64,000 bases of DNA from Bacteroidetes bacterium HGW-Bacteroidetes-6 (GTDB lineage Bacteria; Bacteroidota; Bacteroidia; Bacteroidales; DTU049): contig PHDB01000013.1 in assembly GCA_002842495.1 (NCBI GenBank), positions 1-64,000 on the forward strand, read 5' to 3'. The notes below the pieces were generated by a model. That model worked only from the letters and a program-made list of their open reading frames with translations, searched no databases and was not told where the DNA came from. Position 1 is the stretch's first letter. Each line of letters starts with the position of its first letter. Position numbers and translations under genes: made by a program. Shown here one piece after another: positions 34,609-45,189 of the stretch.

Positions 34609-36831
34609 TTATCGCATTCTGAAAACCCGCTCTACACCTTCAACCTTCTTTAACTGTGCAATTAGATTCTTTATATGGTCGGTATCATTAACAAACAAGG
34701 TAATTTTCCCTTCAAAAGTATCGCCTTTGCTTTCCAGATATATTGAGCTGATATTGAGGTGATTCTCCTCGGATAGAATGCGGCTGATATCGCTCAGGAT
34801 CCCAATTTTATCAATGCCTGATACCTGAATACCTGTTTTAAAAACAATATCACTGGCAGAATTCCACTGCACTTTTTTGATGCGATCGCCATAGCGGGCA
34901 TTTATCCGGATGGCATTGGTGCAGTTGGCTCTATGGATTTCTAGTGTGTTTTCAGAGACCACAAACCCAACAACTTCGTCGCCGGGAATAGGGTTGCAAC
35001 ACTCGGCAATCATGTATGAAATTTTACTTTCAGTATTAAGATCAACTGTTTTACGTCTGGGTGTTTGTTTTTTTGCTTCAGGAACACCATGAGCACCGCC
35101 TTTGCCACGCAAAAAAGGCATTCTCAAATACTGCAACCAGCCTGAACGATCGTGTACTGTTGCAAAGGATTTTACGGTTTTAATATCAATCTTGCCTTTT
35201 GACGCTTCATGGAAAAGTTCATTAATAGTCAAGCTGCCTGTGTATCGAGCAAATTCGGTCAAAACAACTTCGTCGGGGCTGAGTTTTACCTGTCCAAACA
35301 TGCGTAACACAATTTCGCGACCACGGTCAATAGCTTTACGTCTATCTTCTTTTATTGCTTGTTTTATTTGCGACTTGGCTCTTGCTGTTACAGCATATTG
35401 CAGCCATTCTTCTTTGGGCGATTGTTTATCGCTAGAAAGGATTTCGACCTGATCGCCGCTTTTCAGTACCTGATTAAGAGAAACCAGCTTGTGATTCACT
35501 TTAGCCCCAATGCATTTATTTCCAAGCCCTGTGTGAATGCTGTATGCAAAATCAAGGACAGTACTGTTTTTGGGGAGATTTCGCAATTCCCCAGTGCGGG
35601 TAAAAACAAAAATCTCATCCGTGAACAGCGTGAGTTTAAAATCGTCAAGAAAATCAAGTGCATTTGCCTCGGGACGTTGCAGCAATTCCCTGATTTTTTT
35701 TAACCAGTCGTCAAGCGAGTTTTCAATTCCTTCGCGATCCTCCTTGTATTTCCAATGAGCTGCATAACCTTTTTCAGCTACTTCGTTCATCCGTACCGAC
35801 CGAATCTGAACTTCGACCCACTTTCCAGCATCGCTCATGACTGTTGTATGTAAAGCTTCGTATCCATTGCCTTTGGGAACCGAAATCCAATCGCGAAGCC
35901 GTTCGGGGTTGGGGGTGTAAACCTGAGTAACCACCGAGTATGCTTTCCAACAATCGATTCGTTCGTTTTCAGATTCAGAATCAATAATAACCCGGATGGC
36001 AAAAATATCGTAAACTTCTTCGAAGGGAATCTTTTTTTTAAGCATTTTATTCCAAATGGAATTGATGCTCTTTGTGCGCCCAAGTATTTTAAAATTGAGG
36101 CCAGCTCTTTTCAATTGATCCTCTACAGGCTTGATAAACTGCTGAATGAATTTTCGACGTTCGTCTTCGGTTTCAATAAGCTTCTGTGTAATGCTATCAA
36201 AAACTTCGGGTTCGGTATATTTCAGAACAAGGTCTTCCATCTCGCTTTTTATGGCATACAGGCCTAGTCGATGTGCCAATGGAGCAAACAGAAACGATGT
36301 TTCGGAGGCGATTTTAAGTCTTTTTCCCGAAGGCATGTGCTCTAGAGTGCGCATATTATGTAGTCGATCGGCAAGTTTAATTAAAATTACCCGCACATCT
36401 TCGGCCATGGTGAGCAGAATTTTTCGAAAATTCTCAGCCTGAAGCGAAGGTCCTAATTCCGAGTTATCAACAATCCCGGCAATCTTGGTTAAGCCATCAA
36501 TAATTGAGGCCACCTTTGATCCGAATATTCCGCCAATATCTTCGAGCGTGTAGTCGGTATCTTCAACAACATCGTGTAATAAGGCACATATGATTGATGT
36601 AGTGCCAAGACCGATTTCGCCGGCAGCGATTGTTGCCACTTCTACCGGATGAAATATATAGGGTTCTCCGCTTCGACGACGCATGTCTTTGTGTGCCTCA
36701 GTAGCTAAGTTGAAAGCTTTACGGATTAGTCTTTTATCCTTAGCATCGGTTACCGGCTTGCACACTTTTAGAAGCGTTCGATATCTCTTAAGCAATTCTT
36801 TTTTTTCAATATCGGTAAGTCCGAACTCCAT
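34609..36831 (-). CDS. bifunctional (p)ppGpp synthetase/hydrolase, RelA/SpoT family
   Basis: Stringent-response enzyme of 740 residues. The HD hydrolase domain is intact: HPVEVATIA, ICALLHDVVEDTDYTLEDI (near residue 85) and LADRLHNMRTL. The synthetase domain has GRTKSINSIWNKMLKKK, the YDIFAIRVIIDS motif and KGNGYEALHTTV near residue 320. A TGS domain follows (LRNLPKNSTVLDFAYSIHTG). The C-terminal ACT domain runs from about residue 665. Both hydrolase and synthetase motifs are kept, so it can probably make and degrade (p)ppGpp and is of the Rel/SpoT type. Confidence 0.95.
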   Translation of the reverse strand: MEFGLTDIEKKELLKRYRTLLKVCKPVTDAKDKRLIRKAFNLATEAHKDMRRRSGEPYIFHPVEVATIAAGEIGLGTTSIICALLHDVVEDTDYTLEDIGGIFGSKVASIIDGLTKIAGIVDNSELGPSLQAENFRKILLTMAEDVRVILIKLADRLHNMRTLEHMPSGKRLKIASETSFLFAPLAHRLGLYAIKSEMEDLVLKYTEPEVFDSITQKLIETEDERRKFIQQFIKPVEDQLKRAGLNFKILGRTKSINSIWNKMLKKKIPFEEVYDIFAIRVIIDSESENERIDCWKAYSVVTQVYTPNPERLRDWISVPKGNGYEALHTTVMSDAGKWVEVQIRSVRMNEVAEKGYAAHWKYKEDREGIENSLDDWLKKIRELLQRPEANALDFLDDFKLTLFTDEIFVFTRTGELRNLPKNSTVLDFAYSIHTGLGNKCIGAKVNHKLVSLNQVLKSGDQVEILSSDKQSPKEEWLQYAVTARAKSQIKQAIKEDRRKAIDRGREIVLRMFGQVKLSPDEVVLTEFARYTGSLTINELFHEASKGKIDIKTVKSFATVHDRSGWLQYLRMPFLRGKGGAHGVPEAKKQTPRRKTVDLNTESKISYMIAECCNPIPGDEVVGFVVSENTLEIHRANCTNAIRINARYGDRIKKVQWNSASDIVFKTGIQVSGIDKIGILSDISRILSEENHLNISSIYLESKGDTFEGKITLFVNDTDHIKNLIAQLKKVEGVERVFRMR

Positions 36832-36959
36832 CTTATATTTTTTTGCAAAAGTACAACGATTAATGTCTATTTGAAGAGAAAAAAACGTTCTATGTCTCTT
36901 TTTAAAATAAATAATCTGAATCCAAACAACTTTTGAATGAATTAAATGTCTAAGAATAG

Positions 36960-36967
36960 TATCTTTG
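36960..36967 (+). promoter_or_regulatory. -7 box of the giant T9SS gene
   Basis: TATCTTTG matches TAnnTTTG and leaves a leader of about 28 bases before the ATG at 36996. TTTTG at 36931-36935 is a candidate -33 element, although the spacing (24 bases) is long. Confidence 0.45.
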
Positions 36968-36995
36968 CACGGTAAATTAATAATTAATTGTTAGC

Positions 36996-39900
36996 ATGAA
37001 AAAACTTTTTCTGTTTACTTTTGTGGCATTCCTGTTAGTGGGAACAGTAGCCGCACAAACCGTTGTATTCAACGAGGATTTCGAATCAGGGCCGTATGAA
37101 TTTACGTCGAGCGGAGCACCAACTTGGTCGCTCAACTCCAGGGTACAGGTTTCTGGAGCGAATTCTGATAGTTGTTATGTGGGGTTATCTTCTACTTCTT
37201 ATTTTACATCAAATTCATTCAGCACAATAGGAAATTCAAGTGTAATGCTTGAATTCAAACAAATATGCAAGATTGAATTTTTCGATGCTGCTCAAGTTGA
37301 ATACTCCATTGATGGGGGATCGACATGGACAGTTATCGCTGCAACTTATTATTTAGGAAGTGGTGGTTACGCTAGTTCCAAATTTACAGAACAAAGCTAT
37401 TCTGCCGATTGGCAAGCTGGGGTTGCTGCTGTTGTTCCTACCAATACTTGGTGGAAAACAGAGCAATTCGATTTGGGGGCTGTGCTTGGGAATCAAGCCA
37501 ATGTAATGATTCGCTTTAAACTCACCGATGGTAACAATAACGGCTCGAACCAGCGTGTTGGTTGGTATCTCGATGATGTTAAAGTGACAATCGCTCCATC
37601 AGAATTAACACCACCGACAATTACGCAAGTGCCAACTATTTGGCAAGATACCGTTTATTCAACAGGTCCATTTACCGTAAAAGCAAAAATAAACGACTTA
37701 TCGGGTATCGATACAGCATATGTGGTTTATGCACTTAATGGTGGAAGTAATGATACCATAGGTATGAATATTCTTGTGGCCGACACATTCAGTGCTTCAA
37801 TTCCAGCTCAGGTATATAATACCCATGTGGATTATTACATAGTTGCCAAAGATGCTTCTGCAGCTGCAAATATTGGCTCAACCTCAATAGAATGGTTCTA
37901 TACAAAACAACCAGCTCCTGTTGTGATTATTGGCACAGGTACAAATACCGAGTATTATCTTCCTTGTTATGGGTATTACAATTATGGTTGGAGTGCACAG
38001 GTGTATAATGCCAATGAAATAGGCACATCTGGTTTTATTGATTCTTTGTTTTTTCAGGTTGGTAATTCTGTATCCAACTTCATTATGACAGATCAGCGGA
38101 TGATGGTAGCTGTTGTTCCCGATTCAACTTTTGCCTCAGGAGTGATGCCTGACAGCGCCAGCATGACTACCTTTTATGCTGGTGATGTCACTTGGAATGG
38201 TCCAGGTTGGTTCAAATTTGTTCCCGCTACTCCATTTTATTATAATGGTGCCGGTCATTTGCTTATATACTGGATTAACAGAGATGGAAGTTATATTTCA
38301 TCGGGTTATCCTTCATTTCAATATACAGCAACAGCAACAGCTAACAAAGCCAAATACGTATATGACGATACCTATTCCAATGTTTTCCCCTCTTCCACTG
38401 GAACACTTACCAATACTCGACCAAATTTAAAAATTGCATTTCAACCCAGCACTTCGGTTCACGATGTTGCGACCATTCAGATAACTGAGCCACTTAGTAC
38501 TCCTATTCCGATTGTCGGAACGCCCTACAATGCTAAAGTAAAAATTAAAAATATTGGATCAGACTCACTTACCAGTGCAACTATTAATTGGGAACTGAAT
38601 GGTGTTGTCCAAACCCCATTTGCATGGACGGGTTTGTTGCTTCAGGATCAGATTTCGAGCGATATCACTATCGGCTCTGTTACTTTTACAGATCAAGGAG
38701 TAAACAATATTCGTGTTTGGACAAGTAACCCTGATGGCTTTTTAGATGAGCAACCACTTAACGACACTACCAGTAAAAGCTATTTTGCTTGCACTTCGGT
38801 TTTGGCAGGAACTTATACAATTGATCCTGTGACTCCGACCGGTGGTAGTAATTTCCAGTATTTTGGTGACGTTATGGACGTTCTAAACAATTGTGGTGTT
38901 AGTGATACAACAGTATTTCACATTGCTACCGGTGTTTATGACACACTACTGACATTTCCTGCTACAATTCCTGGGATTGGTATCACTGCACCAGTAATTT
39001 TCCAATCTGCATCTGGAAATGCTGCCGATGTAACATTGAGGAACAATGCTGCAAATGCAACCAATAATTATATTGTTGATGTTAACGGAGCAAAATATCT
39101 TTCATTCCGGAATATGACATTTCAAGCTTTGGGAACTACTTATGGAAAGTGCTTTGCGTTAAGAAATAATTCTAACAATATTTTGATAGAAGGAAATATT
39201 ATCAAAGGGTCTTCAACAACATCAACATCGTCTGATATGGCGTTGATTCATGATTTCAGTGCCTCGGTAGATAGTAATATTGTTATTCGGAACAATACTT
39301 TCACTAATGGCGCTTTTGGTGTGTATTTGGAAGGTACGTCATCAACAGTGCTTGAGAACGGAAATATTGTAGAAGGTAACACTTTTTCCAATTATTATAA
39401 TACAGGTATCTATACATACTACCAGAAGAACATATTGATTAGTAAAAATGTGTTGTCAACCAACTCAACTAATGCATCTACTACTGGTATGTATCTTTGT
39501 TACAACGACTATGCTCAGATCAGAAAGAATAAAATTTCTCAACCCACATACTATGGACTTTATTTGTATTATTCAGATGGTGATGCAACAACGCAGGGTC
39601 TCATATCGAACAACTTTATCAATGTTGGAGGAACATCTACAGCATACGGTATTTATGCTTATTATTCCAACTATTTCAACTTCTATCACAACAGCATTAA
39701 CTGTAACAGTACTAGCACCACAGCAGGAAGAGCATTTTACTATTATTACACCAACAACTGTAAAATCACCAACAATATTTTTGCCAATACAGGTGGTGGA
39801 TTTTCCTTCTATAGTACATCAACCAGTTTGACAACTGATTTTAATGATCTCTATACTTCAGGAGCTGTTCTTGGATATTACAATTCGGCCAACAGAGCTG

Positions 39901-42900
39901 ATATTGCTGCGTGGCAGACAGCTACATCGCAGGATGTGAATTCAGTAAGTATTAACCCCCAGTTTCAGTCGGTCAGCGATTTGCATACAACGTTATCGGC
40001 GCTAGATAATCTAGGAACACCTGTGGGAATACTGGATGATATTGACAATCAGATCAGGAGCTTAACCAATCCTGATATGGGTGCAGATGAATTCACCCCT
40101 GCCGCCGAGGATGCCGGAGTTTATGCTATAATTGAACCAACTACATCGCCAGTACCGGTTGTTGGAACTCCATACAATTTTATTGTTACAATCAAGAACT
40201 TTGGAACTGATACAATCACCAAAGTGAATATTGAGTGGAAGTTAAACGGCGTTGCCCAAACTCCATTTGCATGGACAGGTTCTTTGCTTCCTGATTCAAT
40301 TTCATCGAATATTACCGTTGGAACAGTAACTTTTGCTGCTGCAGGAGCTAACAATATTACCGCATGGACATCGCTTCCCAACGATTCAGTTGACCCAAAC
40401 AATATTAACGACACGTTAAGCAAAAACTACTTTTCATGTGTAACTGTTTTGGCGGGCACATACACCATTGACCCAGTGGTTCCAACAGGAGGAACTAATT
40501 TCCAGTATTTTTCCGATGTTATTTTCCAACTCAACAGTTGTGGTATCAGTGATACAACTATTTTTGAAATTGCCAGCGGCACATACGATACATTACTCAC
40601 TTTTACAGGTGCAATTCCGGGAGTTGGTCCAAACGCAAGTGTTGTTTTCCAGAGTAGTACTGGCATTCCTACTGATGTTATTTTACGTGATTCCGCAACA
40701 ACCTCAGGTGGCAATTATATTGTGAATCTGAATGGCGCAAAATATATGGAATTTAAAAATATGACATTTTTTGCACGAGGAACCTCGTATAGCAAATGTG
40801 TTACTCTTCAAGGAAATTCAAATAATATTTTGCTTGAAGGAAATATTTTTAAGAATAAACCAGGAGGGACTTCTACATCATCGGACAATGCACTCGTTTA
40901 TAATTTTAGTGCCTCAATCGATAGCAATATTGTTATCCGAAACAACACTTTTGAAAATGGTGCTTACAGTATTTATATGTATGGCACATCATCATCTGCT
41001 CTAGAAAATGGGAATGTTATTGAAAATAATAATTTGTTGAATTACTACTATGTTGGTATTTACTCATATTACCAGAAAAACCTTAGACTTAGAGAAAACA
41101 ACCTGAATACTAATACTTCTTATGCATATCCCATTGGCCTCTATCTGAATTACTGTGATTATTCTATCATCGAAAAAAACAAAATAAACAACCCATCCTA
41201 TTATGGTCTCTATTTGTACTATAGTGATGGAGATGCAACAACTCAGGGGAGAATTGCAAACAACTTTATCAGCATTGGCGGTGGATCAACAGCTTATGGT
41301 TTGTACGCTTATTACTGCAACTATTACAATGTTTACAACAACAGTATAAACTGTTTCGGAACAAGCACAACCGATGGTCGATCGATGTATTATTATTACA
41401 GTAATTTCTTCAATTTCCGCAATAATATTTTTTCAAATATGGGTGGAGGATACGCTTTCTATAGCACATCTACAAGCCTTACATCCGACTACAACGATCT
41501 TTATAGCAGTGGAGCCAATTTAGGCTACTATAATAGCGCAAACCAAATTTCATTAGCAAACTGGGTTACTGCAACATTAAAAGATAGTAATTCAGTAAGT
41601 ATCAATCCTTCTTTCTTTACTTCAACTGATTTGCATACACTATCGCTTGCCATTGACAATCTGGGGACGCCGTTGGCATCGGTCACCGACGATATTGATG
41701 GCGATATTCGTAGTTTAACGACTCCTGATATGGGTGCCGATGAATTTAATGCTCCGGCACAAGAAGCCGCTGTTGAATATGCTGTTTCGCCGGCTGGTGG
41801 TTGTGGTTTTGGTGTTGAATCCGTTAGCATTGCCATTTCAAACAATGGTACCGACACCATCAATGGAAACCTTACAGCATATTACATTGTAAATGGTCAG
41901 GCTCCCGTAAGCGAAGCAGTTCCCAATACTATTCTATCGGGTGATACAGCAATTTTCACCTTTAGCACACCCGTTGATATGACAGTTGGCGCAACTGATA
42001 GCCTTTTCCGTTTTACAACATATGTTGAACTGACAAGCGATCCTTTGCAAACAAATGATACTTTGCGTTTCAACTTGTTCTCGCTGCATACGCCGGGTAC
42101 AGTAAGTGTAACAAATGCGACTACTCCATATGCTACATCTACAACGCTTAATGCAACTAGTGCCGACACTATCCAATGGTATGCCGATGCAGCTCTCACT
42201 ACATTATTGCAAACCGGCTCTTCGTTTACGACCCCAATACTATTTGATACAACCATTTATTACGTTGCTTCAACATCGGGACTCGAATACAACTACACAT
42301 TCGATAGTGATTTGCAAGGCTGGACAGCATTGACACCTTGTTCAGGTTATACTACTTACAATTGGGCATGGGATAGTGATGCCGGAGCGGGAACAGCTTT
42401 TATGACTGATCCATCTGTTGAGTCGAGTGCTGCATTATTCTCGCCCGTAATGTCGGTTTTTGGAGACAGTATTGACCTTAGTTTCCATCATAAGTTTGAA
42501 ACGGAAAGTTGTTGCGATCGCGGATATGTTGTCTATCGAGTTGATGGTGGAGCATGGACTCACCTTGATTTACTCACAGGAGGATATAGTGGTTTAGACA
42601 ATTTATATATTGATCCCATTCTGGCATCTTGTGTGTCGGGGCCAACAGTTGGTACATTTGGCGGTTCAGCAGCCTATTTCACCAGTACCGCTAAAATCCC
42701 TCTTGACGGAGGCACTCAGTTAGAAATAGCATTTGCATTTTCGTCTGATTATAGTGCGGGTGGATCTGGTTGGTATATTGACGAAGTAAATCTTTCCAAA
42801 ACCGGATGCCCGGGGCCGATTAAAGAAGATACAGTATTTATCACAGGTACTCCTACCGAAGATGTTGGTGTAATTGCTATCGACGAGCCCAATTCGGGGA

Positions 42901-45101
42901 TAGAGCTTACAAATCATGAAAATGTAACTGTAAGGGTTAAAAACTATGGTTCTGCTATTCAGACAAATATTCCGGTGAATTACACCATTGATGGAGGAAC
43001 ACCTGTGTCAGAAGTAATTCCCGGTCCTGTTAATCCCGGAGACACAATCAGTTATACTTTTACCACAACGGCGAATTTGCTTTCATTTGCAACTTATTCG
43101 TTTACAGCTTACACTTCGTTGACCGGAGATGTAACAAACATCAACGATACAGCATACAAATCGGTTACCAACAGTCCGTTGATTTATTGTATTTCGGCAG
43201 CGACCTATACTGTTGATGAAGATATAAGTAATGTAACTTTTGCGGGGATCGACAATACATCACCTGCCCCCCATAATGGTACCTACTCCGATTTTTCTAC
43301 ATCGGTCACTCCAGGAAACATTGCTCCGGGTGGAACGTACCCAATTTCAATTACCGAAATAGATGATGCAGCTTCGTATTATTCGGGCTATTGCGAGGTT
43401 TATATTGATTTTAACCGCGATGGTGTTTTCACTGAACCAGGCGAAGTTGTTTTTGGTGGTAGTTATACATCTATTGCTACAACAACACTTACAGGAACCG
43501 TAATTGTCCCAGCTTCTGCAACATTGGGAAATACCAGAATGCGTGTTGTTGTGATGGAAGGTGGAACCGCCTCATCTGTTCTTCCTTGCGGAACATATGG
43601 GTATGGAGAAACTGAAGATTACACAATCACAATTGCTCCTGTAATTCATAACGATGCTGGTGTGATTAGTATTATTGAGCCCGATTATATTCAGTCGGAA
43701 GCTTCCTTGGTTCCTGTTATTGCTGAAATTAAGAACTTTGGGACAGACACGTTGTATTCAATCCCAATGGAATATACACACAATGCAAATCCAGTTGTGA
43801 ATTATACCTGGACAGGAATTTTATTTCCTGGTAATACAACAACAGTAACACTGCCCGATCTAACTGTTGCTGCAGGTCTGAACGACATTTGTGTTAAAAC
43901 AGTTCTTTCTCTTGACTCGAACACTTTTAATGACGAAAAATGTTCACAGTTTTATGGACTTCCTCCTTTCACTATGTTTGAAGATGACATGGAAGATGGA
44001 ACAATGCTTTATACAGATGCACCAGCTCTATGGCAACATGGTGTTCCTACAGCAACAACAATCAATACTGCACATAGCCCCGACAGTGTTTGGGCTACTG
44101 TTCTTGCAGGAAATTACCCTAACTCAGCTACTGGTTTCATTTACACTCCATCAATGAGTTTCTTTGGAATTAACGATGCTTATCTTACATTCTACTATTG
44201 GATTGACGCTGAAGAAAATCTAGATGGTGGTTATGTTCAGTATTCAAACAACAATGGAACAACATGGGCTTCGTTGGGCGACATCAACGACCCGATTGGC
44301 TACAACTGGTTCGATTCATATGCATCAGGAACCCCTGGATGGACAATCAATTCAGGCGGATGGACTCCGGCGTTTATTAAGTTGGATGCAGTTGCTGGAT
44401 ACAGCACGGTGAAATTCCGCTTCGGATTTAAGTCGAATAGCTCAACAACATACAACGGCTTTGCCATTGATGATATTAAAATTCTGGCTCCTGCCGTTGC
44501 AATAGATGCAGGTGTTGTAGATGTGGTTTCTCCTGTTGGGGCAACACAGACAGGTGTTCAAACTACAGTCCAAGTGAGGATTGAAAACTTCGGAACAGAT
44601 ACATTGCATTCAATTCCATTAGCATATCGACTTAATACCGGATATCCTCCACAAAACGGAACGTGGACCGGGACACTCAATCCTGGCGATACAACCACTT
44701 ATACTTTTACGCAAAAGTATCCAGGACCAGCAGTCGATTACAGCTTGTGCTCCTACACATTGCTTAGTGGCGATCCTTACAAAAGCAATGACACTACTTG
44801 TGTTGATCTTACGTTAGTTGGAATCGAAGATATCTCGCAAAGCGGTGTTGTATTAATGCAAAATATCCCCAACCCAGCTTCAGCTCAAACCGAAATCAGC
44901 TTTACACTACCTGAACCGGGCAATTGTGTGATCACGCTGCGCAATACACTGGGTGAACAAATACTGAGTACTCAGCTGAGCGGCCAAACAGGCAAAAACA
45001 CCTTCGGTTTCGACGTATCTAATCTCGAGCAGGGAATTTATTTCTACACGCTCGAATACAAAGATGTGGTTCTTACTCGTAGGTTGTCGGTGATTCAATA
45101 G
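36996..45101 (+). CDS. giant T9SS-exported modular surface protein
   Basis: A 2701-residue protein with signal peptide (KKLFLFTFVAFLLVGTVAAQ) and a C-terminal Por sorting domain (about 2613-2701: MQNIPNPASAQTEISF, then LEQGIYFYTLEY). Modules in order: a MAM/ConA-like lectin region (21-205), an Ig-like domain (~210-300), then a unit of ~550 residues with a CARDB-like domain and a right-handed parallel beta helix. That unit occurs twice in tandem (about 489-1037 and 1038-1588). After it come further Ig-like regions, a second MAM-like region with TESCCDRGYV (~1835), a GEVED domain (YIDFNRDGVFTEPGEVVFGG, ~2132), a CARDB-like domain, a third MAM-like region (~2330-2500) and a last CARDB-like domain. 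It has no catalytic motif. The likely role is adhesion or carbohydrate binding, which is inference. Confidence 0.92.
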   Translation: MKKLFLFTFVAFLLVGTVAAQTVVFNEDFESGPYEFTSSGAPTWSLNSRVQVSGANSDSCYVGLSSTSYFTSNSFSTIGNSSVMLEFKQICKIEFFDAAQVEYSIDGGSTWTVIAATYYLGSGGYASSKFTEQSYSADWQAGVAAVVPTNTWWKTEQFDLGAVLGNQANVMIRFKLTDGNNNGSNQRVGWYLDDVKVTIAPSELTPPTITQVPTIWQDTVYSTGPFTVKAKINDLSGIDTAYVVYALNGGSNDTIGMNILVADTFSASIPAQVYNTHVDYYIVAKDASAAANIGSTSIEWFYTKQPAPVVIIGTGTNTEYYLPCYGYYNYGWSAQVYNANEIGTSGFIDSLFFQVGNSVSNFIMTDQRMMVAVVPDSTFASGVMPDSASMTTFYAGDVTWNGPGWFKFVPATPFYYNGAGHLLIYWINRDGSYISSGYPSFQYTATATANKAKYVYDDTYSNVFPSSTGTLTNTRPNLKIAFQPSTSVHDVATIQITEPLSTPIPIVGTPYNAKVKIKNIGSDSLTSATINWELNGVVQTPFAWTGLLLQDQISSDITIGSVTFTDQGVNNIRVWTSNPDGFLDEQPLNDTTSKSYFACTSVLAGTYTIDPVTPTGGSNFQYFGDVMDVLNNCGVSDTTVFHIATGVYDTLLTFPATIPGIGITAPVIFQSASGNAADVTLRNNAANATNNYIVDVNGAKYLSFRNMTFQALGTTYGKCFALRNNSNNILIEGNIIKGSSTTSTSSDMALIHDFSASVDSNIVIRNNTFTNGAFGVYLEGTSSTVLENGNIVEGNTFSNYYNTGIYTYYQKNILISKNVLSTNSTNASTTGMYLCYNDYAQIRKNKISQPTYYGLYLYYSDGDATTQGLISNNFINVGGTSTAYGIYAYYSNYFNFYHNSINCNSTSTTAGRAFYYYYTNNCKITNNIFANTGGGFSFYSTSTSLTTDFNDLYTSGAVLGYYNSANRADIAAWQTATSQDVNSVSINPQFQSVSDLHTTLSALDNLGTPVGILDDIDNQIRSLTNPDMGADEFTPAAEDAGVYAIIEPTTSPVPVVGTPYNFIVTIKNFGTDTITKVNIEWKLNGVAQTPFAWTGSLLPDSISSNITVGTVTFAAAGANNITAWTSLPNDSVDPNNINDTLSKNYFSCVTVLAGTYTIDPVVPTGGTNFQYFSDVIFQLNSCGISDTTIFEIASGTYDTLLTFTGAIPGVGPNASVVFQSSTGIPTDVILRDSATTSGGNYIVNLNGAKYMEFKNMTFFARGTSYSKCVTLQGNSNNILLEGNIFKNKPGGTSTSSDNALVYNFSASIDSNIVIRNNTFENGAYSIYMYGTSSSALENGNVIENNNLLNYYYVGIYSYYQKNLRLRENNLNTNTSYAYPIGLYLNYCDYSIIEKNKINNPSYYGLYLYYSDGDATTQGRIANNFISIGGGSTAYGLYAYYCNYYNVYNNSINCFGTSTTDGRSMYYYYSNFFNFRNNIFSNMGGGYAFYSTSTSLTSDYNDLYSSGANLGYYNSANQISLANWVTATLKDSNSVSINPSFFTSTDLHTLSLAIDNLGTPLASVTDDIDGDIRSLTTPDMGADEFNAPAQEAAVEYAVSPAGGCGFGVESVSIAISNNGTDTINGNLTAYYIVNGQAPVSEAVPNTILSGDTAIFTFSTPVDMTVGATDSLFRFTTYVELTSDPLQTNDTLRFNLFSLHTPGTVSVTNATTPYATSTTLNATSADTIQWYADAALTTLLQTGSSFTTPILFDTTIYYVASTSGLEYNYTFDSDLQGWTALTPCSGYTTYNWAWDSDAGAGTAFMTDPSVESSAALFSPVMSVFGDSIDLSFHHKFETESCCDRGYVVYRVDGGAWTHLDLLTGGYSGLDNLYIDPILASCVSGPTVGTFGGSAAYFTSTAKIPLDGGTQLEIAFAFSSDYSAGGSGWYIDEVNLSKTGCPGPIKEDTVFITGTPTEDVGVIAIDEPNSGIELTNHENVTVRVKNYGSAIQTNIPVNYTIDGGTPVSEVIPGPVNPGDTISYTFTTTANLLSFATYSFTAYTSLTGDVTNINDTAYKSVTNSPLIYCISAATYTVDEDISNVTFAGIDNTSPAPHNGTYSDFSTSVTPGNIAPGGTYPISITEIDDAASYYSGYCEVYIDFNRDGVFTEPGEVVFGGSYTSIATTTLTGTVIVPASATLGNTRMRVVVMEGGTASSVLPCGTYGYGETEDYTITIAPVIHNDAGVISIIEPDYIQSEASLVPVIAEIKNFGTDTLYSIPMEYTHNANPVVNYTWTGILFPGNTTTVTLPDLTVAAGLNDICVKTVLSLDSNTFNDEKCSQFYGLPPFTMFEDDMEDGTMLYTDAPALWQHGVPTATTINTAHSPDSVWATVLAGNYPNSATGFIYTPSMSFFGINDAYLTFYYWIDAEENLDGGYVQYSNNNGTTWASLGDINDPIGYNWFDSYASGTPGWTINSGGWTPAFIKLDAVAGYSTVKFRFGFKSNSSTTYNGFAIDDIKILAPAVAIDAGVVDVVSPVGATQTGVQTTVQVRIENFGTDTLHSIPLAYRLNTGYPPQNGTWTGTLNPGDTTTYTFTQKYPGPAVDYSLCSYTLLSGDPYKSNDTTCVDLTLVGIEDISQSGVVLMQNIPNPASAQTEISFTLPEPGNCVITLRNTLGEQILSTQLSGQTGKNTFGFDVSNLEQGIYFYTLEYKDVVLTRRLSVIQ
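38461..40108 (+). repeat. tandem module 1 of the giant protein
   Basis: Codes for residues ~489-1037: CARDB-like part (GTPYNAKVKIKNIGSD), a GTYTIDP strand, beta-helix turns (SNNILIEGNI, NIVIRNNTF) and the closing NPDMGADEF motif. The next 1.65 kb repeats the same order of motifs. Confidence 0.8.
40109..41761 (+). repeat. tandem module 2 of the giant protein
   Basis: Codes for residues ~1038-1588. It repeats the sequence of module 1 closely, with GTPYNFIVTIKNFGTD, GTYTIDP, SNNILLEGNIF, NIVIRNNTF, YYGLYLYYSDGDATTQG and a final TPDMGADEF. The nucleotide sequence has diverged between copies, so the duplication is not recent. Confidence 0.8.
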
Positions 45102-45122
45102 AACGTATTGACAACACACAAC

Positions 45123-45154
45123 AAAAAAGGATGAGCAAATGCTCATCCTTTTTT
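45123..45154. terminator. bidirectional terminator between the giant gene and citF
   Basis: Perfect 15-base arms AAAAAAGGATGAGCA and TGCTCATCCTTTTTT around a two-base AA centre. It lies 21 bases after the giant gene's stop and 35 bases after the citF stop on the other strand. The A and T tracts on each side fit termination of both convergent genes. Confidence 0.85.
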
Positions 45155-45189
45155 ATTATCGAAAATAAGTATGAAAAATGGTAACAATA

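Noticed and set aside
39448-39831. 127-codon plus-strand frame inside the giant gene
   Set aside because: It is an alternative frame of the tandem beta-helix coding sequence, with strongly biased composition and no start signals.
38461-41761. CRISPR-like repetition in the giant gene
   Set aside because: The repetition is a protein-coding tandem of 1.65-kb units with no short direct repeats and spacers.
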